Shown here piece after piece: positions 44,517 to 52,567 of a stretch of 64,000 nt of DNA. The position numbers and the translations under genes are program-made. Position 1 is the first letter of the stretch. Every line of letters starts with the position of its first letter. This DNA is from Paenibacillus cookii. Lineage in GTDB: Bacteria; Bacillota; Bacilli; Paenibacillales; Paenibacillaceae. The DNA is taken from NCBI RefSeq assembly GCF_018333375.1, contig NZ_BORW01000004.1:1-64000 (forward strand). Direction: 5' to 3'. The notes beneath the pieces are model-generated. The model was not told the DNA's origin. It saw only the letters and a program-made list of their open reading frames with translations, and did not search any database.

Positions 44517-46915
44517 AGACGGCCCGCGGCGCTGGCGTGCACATTTTCGGCGTCCGGCACCTGTCGCCGGCCGGCGCTTATCATGTCGCCGACTTTCTCG
44601 ATAAGGCACAGCCGACGGCCGTGTTGATCGAAGGTCCCTCGGACGCCACTGCCGAAATCGCGCATTTGACGAACGTATCGACGAAACCGCCCGTCGCGAT
44701 GCTGGCCTTTACCGAGGAGCTTCCGGTCCGCACCGCTCTATGGCCGTTTGCGGCATATTCGCCGGAATATCAAGCGATGCTGTGGGCACGGAAACATGGG
44801 GCGTACTGCGCGTTCATCGACTTGCCTTCGTCCTCCGTGATCGGATTGGAGGATATCCGCGGTTCGGCTGCGGCAAGTCCTGCCGGCTTACGGGAAGACG
44901 AAAATCCTGACTTGCCGGCTCTGGCCAAAGCCACCGGCCAAGCCGCCGAAGGGACGGTTGTTGAACGTTCCGGGGCGGATGAAGGAAACGAAACGACCGC
45001 ATCGTCTCTGTATGAGCGAATAGCGAAAATATCAGGGGAGCCTGATTTTGACACGTACTGGGAGCGGAATTTTGAACATAACTTAAGCCCTGACGCGTAC
45101 CGCCAAACGATATTGGCTTATTCCGAACGCATGCGCGAGCTGACGGAGGAGTCGGAGCAAACGTCCCGGCGGGGGGAATACGCTTATAACGCGATTCGCG
45201 AAGCCTATATGTGCCGGCAGATCGCGGATGCCATCGCGGCCGGGCACAGCCCCGACCGGATTGTCGTCGTTTGCGGGGCTTACCATGCTTCCGCCCTCGG
45301 CGACCTTGCCAATGCGATGAGCGATGAAGAGATGAAGCTCCTTCCTTCGCGCAAGACGAAGCTGACGCTGATGCCGTACTCGTATTTGAAGCTGTCGTCG
45401 TTGACGGGTTATGGGGCAGGAAACGTCGCCCCGTACTATTTCGAGATGATGTGGGAGCATATGCGGCGCGGAACGCTCCAGGAGCTGCCGCATCGTTATC
45501 TGGCATCCGTCGCCGCCGATTTGAGAGCAGCGGGCACGCACCGTTCGACGGCCGAGGTGATCGAGGCGGTCAGGTTTGCGGAATCTTTGGCGGCCCTTCA
45601 TGACGGTCTCGCCCCGACGCTCACGGACCTGAGGGATGCCGCCAAAACGCTTCTGGGTCGGGGGGAGTTGTCCGTGGTCGCCGAATCGCTTGCGAAAGCG
45701 GAGGTGGGCACGGCGATCGGATCATTGGCCGAGGGCGTCAGCCAGACGCCGATTCAGGAAGACATGAACCGGCAGCTCAAACGCCTCAAGCTGGAGAAGT
45801 ACAAAACGGCGGTTGCCGCCGACCTTTCTTTGGATCTGCGGGAAAACCGGAGAGTGTCTTCAAAGGAAGCGGCGTTTCTCGACTTGAACCGATCATTTTG
45901 GTTCCACCGGTTATCCCTTCTCGGCATCCATTTCGTGAAGGCCAAAGCCAGGGGCGAGGAACAGGCGGCCTGGGCGGAGCATTGGATCGTTCAGTGGTCG
46001 CCCGAAGTGGAAATCGAAGTGGTGGAATCGAATTTGCTGGGCGAAACCGTGGAAACCGCCGCGGCATTTGTTCTGCAGCAGAGGCTGGAATCCTGTTCCA
46101 CGATCAAGGAGGCATCCGAGCTCATCACGGCGGCATATGAATGCGGCATGATCCACCAGATGGAAGCGGGCCGGTCGGCGCTTCAAAAGCTGGCCGTGCA
46201 GAGCCAGAACGTCGCCGAAATCGCGGAGGCGGCGAGAAAGCTGTCGCAGCTCGTCCGTTTTGGCGGCGTGCGCAGAATCGATACGGCCCCGCTCGTCCCG
46301 CTGCTTCAGCAGCTGTTCCTTCGCGCTTGCCTGTATTTTTACGAGGCAAGCCAGTGCAATGACGAGGCAGCCAAGCCGATGGCCGCCGCGATGAACGAAA
46401 TGAACCACATCGCTTCGGAACATAGCGGCGAGGTCGATGACGAGCTTTGGGTTCGGGAGCTGGCCAGACTGTCCGACCGGGACGACGCCAATCCCCTGCT
46501 CTCGGGACTGGCTTGCGCCATGCTGCTGGAGCGGGGCGAGCTTTCGGCGGAGCAGTGCGCCGCGGAGGTGTCGCGGCGGCTGTCGCCGGGAATCCCCGCC
46601 GAACTGGGCGCGGGATGGTTCGAAGGGCTCGCGCTGCGCAATCGCTACGCGCTGCTGTCGCGCATGAGCTTATGGCAGCAGCTTGACGAATACATTTCCA
46701 CGCTGGAGGATGAGGAGTTTAAGCGTGCGCTCGTATTTTTGCGCCGCGCCTTCAGCGCCTTCAGCCCGAAAGAAAAAACAATGGTTGCCGAACTGCTCGG
46801 AGAGTTGTGGGGCGTCGAGCCGGAGCAGGCGGCGGAAATCGTCATGGACGATCTTAAGGAGGAAGAAGCCCGGATGCTGGATGAAATTAACGATTTTGAT
46901 TTCGAGGATTTTTAG
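44513..46915 (+). CDS. Large DUF5682-like protein with paired G-x-x-H motifs
   Basis: 800 residues. The N-terminal ~280 residues carry GVRHLSPAG (G-x-x-H, about residue 13), IEGPSDA (about residue 39) and a second G-x-x-H in VCGAYHASALGDLANAM (about residue 254). This pattern recalls the TraB/ChaN/EreA (Tiki-like) superfamily of putative metal-dependent hydrolases. The remainder is helical (SLAKAEVGTAIGSLAEG and so on), rich in Ala and Glu, with no further domain recognised. It overlaps the moxR stop by 4 bases and is followed 3 bases later by the VWA gene. It may be the system's effector; that is inference. Confidence 0.75.
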   Translation: MKTARGAGVHIFGVRHLSPAGAYHVADFLDKAQPTAVLIEGPSDATAEIAHLTNVSTKPPVAMLAFTEELPVRTALWPFAAYSPEYQAMLWARKHGAYCAFIDLPSSSVIGLEDIRGSAAASPAGLREDENPDLPALAKATGQAAEGTVVERSGADEGNETTASSLYERIAKISGEPDFDTYWERNFEHNLSPDAYRQTILAYSERMRELTEESEQTSRRGEYAYNAIREAYMCRQIADAIAAGHSPDRIVVVCGAYHASALGDLANAMSDEEMKLLPSRKTKLTLMPYSYLKLSSLTGYGAGNVAPYYFEMMWEHMRRGTLQELPHRYLASVAADLRAAGTHRSTAEVIEAVRFAESLAALHDGLAPTLTDLRDAAKTLLGRGELSVVAESLAKAEVGTAIGSLAEGVSQTPIQEDMNRQLKRLKLEKYKTAVAADLSLDLRENRRVSSKEAAFLDLNRSFWFHRLSLLGIHFVKAKARGEEQAAWAEHWIVQWSPEVEIEVVESNLLGETVETAAAFVLQQRLESCSTIKEASELITAAYECGMIHQMEAGRSALQKLAVQSQNVAEIAEAARKLSQLVRFGGVRRIDTAPLVPLLQQLFLRACLYFYEASQCNDEAAKPMAAAMNEMNHIASEHSGEVDDELWVRELARLSDRDDANPLLSGLACAMLLERGELSAEQCAAEVSRRLSPGIPAELGAGWFEGLALRNRYALLSRMSLWQQLDEYISTLEDEEFKRALVFLRRAFSAFSPKEKTMVAELLGELWGVEPEQAAEIVMDDLKEEEARMLDEINDFDFEDF

Positions 46916-46918
46916 GCC

Positions 46919-48142
46919 ATGGCCGACACCGTAAATCGTCAGCCGTTATCCCGTTGGCGGCTTATTCTGGGCGAAGCCGCCGAAGAGGAACTCGGCCGGT
47001 ATGGCCAAAACGGCACGTTGGAGCTGAGCAGCGACGAGCTGATCATGGATCGGGCGCTGGCGGCCATTTATGACCGGACGGAAGATGGAGGAGAAGGCCC
47101 GCCGGGTGCCGGGTCTGGCGCCCGCGGCGCGGGAAGGGGGAAATCCGCTCCCCGGCTGGCGCAATGGCTGGGGGACGTGCGCACGTTTTTTCCGGAGGAC
47201 GTCGTGTCCGTCATTCAAAACGATGCCATGGAACGTAAAGGCTGGAAGCAGCTTTTGTTCGAACCGGAGGTGCTGGCCAGCGTCAAGCCGGACATCCAGC
47301 TCGTCGGAACGCTGCTTTCGCTGAAAGGGAAAATTCCAGAGCAGACCAAAGATACCGCCCGCATGCTTGTGCAGGCGGTGGTGGACGAACTGGTGAAACG
47401 CATGAGCCATGAGCTTCAAAGGGCGGTCACCGGCGCGCTGAACCGGAGGCAGCATACGCCGCTGCCGTCCCTTAGCGGGATCGACTGGAAACGGACGATC
47501 CAGCGGAACCTGAAGCATTATGACGTCGAGCGCAAACGGATCATTCCCGAAAAATTTTATTATTTTGACCGGGCCAAACGAAACAAGGAATGGACGGTTA
47601 TCGTCGACATCGACCAAAGCGGTTCGATGGCCGAATCGGTGATCTGGGCGTCGGTGATCGGCTCCATTTTTGCCAGCATTCCTGCGCTGGATACCCGCGT
47701 CGTCGTGTTTGACACGGAGGTCGTCGACCTGACCGAGCAATGCGCCAACGATCCGGTGGATATGCTGTTCGGCATTCAGCTTGGCGGCGGCACGAATATC
47801 GACAAATCCGTGGCATACTGCGAGCAGTTCATCAAGGAACCGAAAAAAACGCTGTTCATCCTCATTTCCGACCTTTATGAAGGCGGCAACCAGTCCCGGC
47901 TCATCCGGCGCATGCGGGAGATGAGGGAAGCCGGGGTCAAAACGCTCGGCCTCCTCGCTTTGTCCGATGAAGGCAAACCGTTTTACGACGAACGGCTTGC
48001 GCGGGTGTTGTCCAAGGACGGGACGCCTTGTTTTGCTTGTACGCCTGCGATGCTGCCGCAATTGGTGGAAGGCGCTTTAAAAGGGCAGGACTTGGCGGAG
48101 CTGGCAAAGCGGCTGGACACCCAAAGCAAACCGGGCGTTTAA
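46919..48142 (+). CDS. VWA-domain protein of the MoxR operon (CoxE-like)
   Basis: A 407-residue protein whose C-terminal von Willebrand A domain has a complete MIDAS: DQSGS in VDIDQSGSMAES, Thr in GGGTNID, and Asp in ISDLYEGG. The N-terminal half is helical, with a Gly/Ala-rich linker near residues 55-75. MoxR ATPases typically insert metal into, or remodel, VWA partners. It starts 3 bases after the preceding stop with no real ribosome site of its own, so translation is coupled. It is the last gene of the unit. Confidence 0.88.
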   Translation: MADTVNRQPLSRWRLILGEAAEEELGRYGQNGTLELSSDELIMDRALAAIYDRTEDGGEGPPGAGSGARGAGRGKSAPRLAQWLGDVRTFFPEDVVSVIQNDAMERKGWKQLLFEPEVLASVKPDIQLVGTLLSLKGKIPEQTKDTARMLVQAVVDELVKRMSHELQRAVTGALNRRQHTPLPSLSGIDWKRTIQRNLKHYDVERKRIIPEKFYYFDRAKRNKEWTVIVDIDQSGSMAESVIWASVIGSIFASIPALDTRVVVFDTEVVDLTEQCANDPVDMLFGIQLGGGTNIDKSVAYCEQFIKEPKKTLFILISDLYEGGNQSRLIRRMREMREAGVKTLGLLALSDEGKPFYDERLARVLSKDGTPCFACTPAMLPQLVEGALKGQDLAELAKRLDTQSKPGV

Positions 48143-48291
48143 CATTGTTGCAGCAGATGCGCCTCTTTATCTTTTATTAAGCGAAGTGAACGGATTTATT
48201 AAGCTTTGGATTGGACTTCCTGTGTCCCTGTAGGGTTATAATGGAGAATGGCAGAATTGATGAACATTTTCTAGGGCAGGAGGTAGGTACC

Positions 48292-48957
48292 ATGAATTAC
48301 GCACCGGAAATCATAGAACGCAGTCACACGGATCGGGGAGATATCCAGCTTCAGAAAAGGGAAAATCACTTTGAGATCATCTACAACGGCACTTTCCTGA
48401 TGGCCACGTACAACGGAGAGTCGGAAAGGCTGCTGGTGAGCAGCGCTCTTCGCAAGTGCCCATATCCGCGCAAAGTGCTGATCGGCGGGTTGGGGGTCGG
48501 ATTTTCGCTGGAAGAAGCTTTATCGGATTCGAGAGTGGAGCAGGTGGATGTCGTCGAGATTGAGGAAGCGATCATTCGTTGGAACCGGAAGCATTTGGCT
48601 CCGTATTCCGGCCACGCGCTGGATGACCCGCGCACGAATGTGATTCATACGGACCTGGTAAAATGGATGAATGAAACCGATGCTTCCTACGATGCCGTTT
48701 GCCTCGACATTGATAACGGACCGGATTGGACCGTGTCGGCGTCAAATACGGGGCTTTATTCGGAGCAAGGCATAAAAGCGGCCATCCGGCTGCTTCGTCC
48801 GCATGGCGCCGTATCCTATTGGAGCGCCGGGTCGTCGCCGGAATTCGCGGAATATTTGAAACGGTTTTTCCATGGCGTCGAAGCACTGCAGATTCCCCAG
48901 CAGCGGGGGGAACCCGACTATGTTTATTTGGCTTCTTCGCCCAAAAGCATACATTAA
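48292..48957 (+). CDS. Spermidine synthase-like (polyamine aminopropyltransferase-fold) protein
   Basis: A Rossmann-fold protein resembling the spermidine synthase family: VLIGGLGVGFSLEEALSD (SAM or dcSAM-binding loop), VDVVEIEEAIIRWNR, and YDAVCLDIDNGPDWT. It is only 221 residues and lacks the N-terminal beta domain of true SpeE, so it may be an orphan methyltransferase or aminopropyltransferase. AGGAGG (48278-48283) supports ATG 48292; a TATAAT lies at 48237-48242, but the candidate -35 (TTGGAC 48211) is 20 bases away. It is a single gene. Confidence 0.75.
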   Translation: MNYAPEIIERSHTDRGDIQLQKRENHFEIIYNGTFLMATYNGESERLLVSSALRKCPYPRKVLIGGLGVGFSLEEALSDSRVEQVDVVEIEEAIIRWNRKHLAPYSGHALDDPRTNVIHTDLVKWMNETDASYDAVCLDIDNGPDWTVSASNTGLYSEQGIKAAIRLLRPHGAVSYWSAGSSPEFAEYLKRFFHGVEALQIPQQRGEPDYVYLASSPKSIH

Positions 48958-49114
48958 TCCGTGTTTTTTCTCTCACTCCAAAACGGTTTGACACCGACGC
49001 GGCGGATACAGTGCTTAAAATCATGCCAAGGGCGGCATTTGCTTTTCCCAAGGCAACCGGCGGCAACATTGGCTTTTTGATGGATGGGGAAGTTTGGATA
49101 AAGTTTTTCGCATG

Positions 49115-49136
49115 AAGGCAGGATATCTGCCTTTTT
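49115..49136 (+). terminator. Terminator between the SpeE-like gene and the next gene
   Basis: AAGGCAG/CTGCCTT stem with a GATAT loop and a following T run. The rest of 48958-49176 shows no gene. Confidence 0.7.
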
Positions 49137-49176
49137 GCGTTTTTAGATACCAAGAGCAGTAAAGGAGGGGACCCGG

Positions 49177-51432
49177 GTGAAGCGAGCCATCTCGCTATTT
49201 AATCTGGTATTTATGATTCCGGCCATCGTGTTGAGCTTTATGGTTTGGAACGATTATTCCAGCCGGATCGAAGATAGTGCAAAACAATTGGCGGCATCCG
49301 ACCGCAGCTTGTTTTTTCTGGACGGCGGCAACAAGGTGATGTCGGTTGAAGAAGATGACGATACGGGACTTCGGGGCGAGCTGTATGACGTCAAAACGCA
49401 ACAATTGCTGAAAAAAGTCCCGCTTCGTTCCAACCTGCATGGACAGCTTGTTTCAACTTATCAAAATGGGCGGTTGATTCTTGTAACCTTGGATGACAGC
49501 GATCAGTTAAACATCCATGCGATCGATTCCGAGGGAGGCGTCAAAGAGTTGGCCCAGAAGACGGTGGAGCTCTCGGGATTTCTGGATAGCAGCGTGCATC
49601 CATGGCGGGGAAAGCTTATCGTTTCCGGCGAAACGAACGGCAGCGTTCCGTTTATCGCCCAGGTGGAAAAAGGAAAATTGCAGAAGGTTAACTTGGATCA
49701 GCCTAAGCTGCTGCCTTCCAGGCCGACCTTCATAAGGGAAGTCACGGGAAGCTTCGAGAGCGATGCGGCCGTACCGATGTTCGAGGTGGATCTGCATGAC
49801 GACCGGAACGCTTTCGTAAGCGGATGGTTGAATCCGCAAAACACCCCCCTCACGTACGTTCAGAAGGATAATGAAACTTCATTCGATGCGAAAGACCATG
49901 CCGCCCGCCAATTTGCGGCACAATTGGGCCGAACAGAAGGCGGTTTGCTTCAGGTGGATTCTTCATATCCGAAACAAGTCCGGTATTATGATGCGGCGAC
50001 GAAAAAAACGGGAAGCGTATTGCCGACGCCGATGCCGGTGTACCAGGCGCAATTGTATCCATTAAACGACCATGAAACGCTCATAGCCGGTTCCACGACC
50101 AAAGATGAAGCTGAGGGGCATGTCCTGGGGTATCTTTACGATGAAAAGACAAAGCAATTCACGGATGTTTCGGCCATCGTCTCCCTGATCCCTTATGAAG
50201 ATCTGAAAAGCGACCGGCTGCATTTTTACAAAGAAGCCGGCAGCAGCGTCCTGCTCTATTCGAATGCCGAGGCTTCCGCAGGATGGATGAATATCCGCGA
50301 TGGTTCATTGAACTTATTAAACAATCAAACGTTTCAGCAATGGCTGGCCGCCAAAGATGAAAACCGCAAATCGGTCCAAAGCTTTATGGCATATCTTAAG
50401 CAGGGGGATGCAGTCGTCATCAACTGGGCTATTTGGGTTTTGATTGCTGTTTTGGTGTTTGGTTCATGGGCCATCCTCCCGCCGCTTTTAAGAGCCAGCC
50501 GCAAACGGAGGCTGGATCGGGGCGTCACGATTCCCGGAACGATCACGAATATGTCGGAAACGGGGACGCTCGTCAACAATCAGCCGCTGGTTCGCTTGAC
50601 GGTCCGGTTTCAAGACGAAGGGCGGACGAAAGAGGTCGAGATCTCCAAAGTCGTTTCCTATTTGAATCCGGTCCATGTGGGGGATTCGGTCATGATTAGC
50701 TACGACCGCCGCAAAAACAAAGCGATGTTTCTCACTTCGGCGGATCTGCCGGAACAGGCGGAGCCCGTGATCATCGGGCAAGCGGTTCTGAAACGAATCG
50801 ATTTCTGCGGCAACGTGAACCGGGGAAGCGCGCTGCTGCTGCATTTCGAAGCCGGGGGCAAGCCGTATTCCATTCCCGTGGTGCAGGCTGCCGGGTTCGA
50901 ATACCGTACCGGGGAAACGGCGGCGCTCATTCAGGTTGGAGGACTCACCCGTTTGTATGCTTATGGAAGCCAAGCAAACTTAAACGGTTCGGACCGGTTA
51001 AATCTCGAAGGGGAAGTGATCCGAATCCAACCCTTCGAGGTGACGATCAACGACCGGCAATTGCTGCTGTTTGAAACGCTGATAAGCCATGGCCGGGAGC
51101 GGCTGCGCAAGGTGAACAGCCAATTCGTGCCTCGGGGTCTTTCGGTGCAGGTGGGGAACATCATTCCGGCCTCGGTCAAAAAGGAGGAGCTCGATAAAGA
51201 AATCCGGCTGCTTCAAGGCAAGCAGGGCAGCGGAAAGGTGACCTCCGTCTCGTATTCCGGCACGAACGGCGATCGTCCGCTCGCCCGCATTACCGTAGAG
51301 CGAAACGGGGAGGAGTATTACATCGAACAATCGGTTGAGCCGGTCTACGGGGTGGAGACGGGGGATGAATTATGGATCGCTTATGACGAACATTCGCGCG
51401 AAGCGATCATTATCCAGTATGCGGTGGCTTAA
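49177..51432 (+). CDS. Unknown two-TM protein with extracytoplasmic and repeated cytoplasmic modules
   Basis: I do not recognise this 751-residue protein. TM1 is at residues ~6-22, then ~390 residues probably outside the cell with beta-propeller-like short repeats (for example NGRLILVTLDDSDQLNIHAID), then TM2 (~413-437). After it come three similar beta-rich modules, beginning near PGTITNMSETGTLVNN, GQAVLKRIDFCGNVNR and GSGKVTSVSYSGTNGD, each ending in a 'GD..WI.YD'-like turn. They look like OB/SH3-type units. GGAGGGG precedes GTG 49177. It could be a sensor coupling outside to inside; no partner gene is evident. Confidence 0.65.
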   Translation: MKRAISLFNLVFMIPAIVLSFMVWNDYSSRIEDSAKQLAASDRSLFFLDGGNKVMSVEEDDDTGLRGELYDVKTQQLLKKVPLRSNLHGQLVSTYQNGRLILVTLDDSDQLNIHAIDSEGGVKELAQKTVELSGFLDSSVHPWRGKLIVSGETNGSVPFIAQVEKGKLQKVNLDQPKLLPSRPTFIREVTGSFESDAAVPMFEVDLHDDRNAFVSGWLNPQNTPLTYVQKDNETSFDAKDHAARQFAAQLGRTEGGLLQVDSSYPKQVRYYDAATKKTGSVLPTPMPVYQAQLYPLNDHETLIAGSTTKDEAEGHVLGYLYDEKTKQFTDVSAIVSLIPYEDLKSDRLHFYKEAGSSVLLYSNAEASAGWMNIRDGSLNLLNNQTFQQWLAAKDENRKSVQSFMAYLKQGDAVVINWAIWVLIAVLVFGSWAILPPLLRASRKRRLDRGVTIPGTITNMSETGTLVNNQPLVRLTVRFQDEGRTKEVEISKVVSYLNPVHVGDSVMISYDRRKNKAMFLTSADLPEQAEPVIIGQAVLKRIDFCGNVNRGSALLLHFEAGGKPYSIPVVQAAGFEYRTGETAALIQVGGLTRLYAYGSQANLNGSDRLNLEGEVIRIQPFEVTINDRQLLLFETLISHGRERLRKVNSQFVPRGLSVQVGNIIPASVKKEELDKEIRLLQGKQGSGKVTSVSYSGTNGDRPLARITVERNGEEYYIEQSVEPVYGVETGDELWIAYDEHSREAIIIQYAVA

Positions 51433-51438
51433 CGAACG

Positions 51439-51478
51439 AAAAAATCATCTGCAGAGATCTTGCCTGCAGATGATTTTT
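51439..51478 (+). terminator. Bidirectional terminator between convergent genes
   Basis: AAAAAATCATCTGCAG pairs with CTGCAGATGATTTTT around a 9-base loop; both ends carry A/T runs. It serves the gene ending at 51432 and the minus-strand receptor-propeptide pair. Confidence 0.85.
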
Positions 51479-51509
51479 CATAGCGCATCGATCTAGCTTG
51501 CTTGCTGCA

Positions 51510-51626
51510 TCAATGTTCTGCGCCGTGATCCAGCGGAGTGACGATGCCTGTGCCGGGAGCGGCCGAAATCGGAACGACGTTAATGACGGACAATACAAGA
51601 ATGGCGGACAGGATAAACTTTTTCAT
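51510..51626 (-). CDS. Secreted signalling propeptide of an RRNPP (Alo/Phr-like) system
   Basis: 38 residues: a basic start (MKKF), a hydrophobic core (ILSAILVLSVINVV), a signal-peptidase-like site near ISA-AP, and a short polar tail ending IVTPLDHGAEH. The ATG abuts the receptor's TGA with no gap (TGAATGAAA), so translation is coupled. A small exported propeptide directly downstream of a TPR receptor is the hallmark of Rap-Phr, AimR-AimP and the Paenibacillus Alo systems. The active peptide is probably a few residues from the tail. No homologue can be checked here. Confidence 0.72.
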   Translation of the reverse strand: MKKFILSAILVLSVINVVPISAAPGTGIVTPLDHGAEH

Positions 51627-52412
51627 TCAAATCACAACCCTTTCCATAATATTGGCAATATGCAAATGAAATGTGTCGACTTGTTCCGGACTTGCAAATG
51701 GTCGAAGGGACTCAAAATAAACAATGGCCTGCTTGTAATACTTGTCATTTTCCGTTTTATCGGTAGAGGTCAGCAGCCTTAACGTGTAATCGATTGCGGC
51801 GTTGTAATCGGCGTGGGCGATTTTGTACTTGATGATCCCGAGCAGGAAGTTATGGAGGTAAGCGGTGTCGATCACGCCTTGCGAGCTGCTGTGAAGCAGG
51901 TCCGAGATTTGCCCGGAGAACAACGTAAGTACATGATCGATATTGAGACTGAATTTGTTGGCCGTCTTCAGGATCGACATCAATCCGGGCAGCACTTCCT
52001 TGGGGTTGCGAAGCAGAAATTCAACGTAGTGCGGGAGGATGTCGCTTTCGCCTGAAAGCAGCAGCACTTCCAGCCTGTTCGGCTCGGAGATGAACTTGTA
52101 GTAGCGAATTTCCTGCAGCGCTTCCTCGTCCAAAGGCTGGAACCAGCTTAAATCGGCATACTGGTCGATGCATCGCAAAGCTTCGCCGTAATGCTCGAGT
52201 TCCTTGTAAGCCAGGCCTTTCATGAGTAGACTATATCCATAGTAGTAGGCCAGATGGCGGGAAGGCTTCAAATATTGGTCAGAGGTACCTTGTTGGTTTT
52301 CGTAGAGGTTTTGAACCCGCTTGTAAAGCGAATCGGATAATTCCAATAGCTTGTCCCATAATTCGAAGGAGTAAGTCATTTTCAGCATTTTCGTGACCAC
52401 GTCAAGGTCCAT
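51627..52412 (-). CDS. RRNPP-family (AimR/AloR-like) TPR peptide receptor
   Basis: An all-helical ~261-residue protein of TPR type (for example YYYGYSLLMKGLAYKELEHYGEALRCIDQYADLS). It is clearly paralogous to the gene at 59782: SFELWDKLLELSD/SFENWDNLILLAD and KEVLPGLMSILKTANKFSLNID/SETLPGLVTILECANKHDLDVD. There is no DNA-binding HTH, so it may act by protein contacts or be shorter than AimR. The ATG at 52412 lies 37 bases from a strong GGAGGTGA (52447-52454). At the right distance is only an in-frame ATA (52437-52439), adding nine residues. The start is therefore uncertain or mutated. Confidence 0.78.
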   Translation of the reverse strand: MDLDVVTKMLKMTYSFELWDKLLELSDSLYKRVQNLYENQQGTSDQYLKPSRHLAYYYGYSLLMKGLAYKELEHYGEALRCIDQYADLSWFQPLDEEALQEIRYYKFISEPNRLEVLLLSGESDILPHYVEFLLRNPKEVLPGLMSILKTANKFSLNIDHVLTLFSGQISDLLHSSSQGVIDTAYLHNFLLGIIKYKIAHADYNAAIDYTLRLLTSTDKTENDKYYKQAIVYFESLRPFASPEQVDTFHLHIANIMERVVI

Positions 52413-52477
52413 CTCATCGATTTCGATGACTTCGTCTATTTCGACTTCACCTCCTAATAATTACAAGATTTGTATAT

Positions 52478-52506
52478 ATCATACTAAACGCGGGTCGTAG
52501 GGTCAA
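52478..52506 (-). promoter_or_regulatory. Promoter of the first RRNPP receptor gene
   Basis: On the minus strand TTGACC (52501-52506) and TATGAT (52478-52483) are 17 bases apart. The same layout precedes the paralogue at 60663-60691. Confidence 0.75.
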
Positions 52507-52567
52507 TAAAAATGTGAAAATAAGGAAGAAAATATTGAAACATGGAAATCAATAGGAGGAATTCCAT

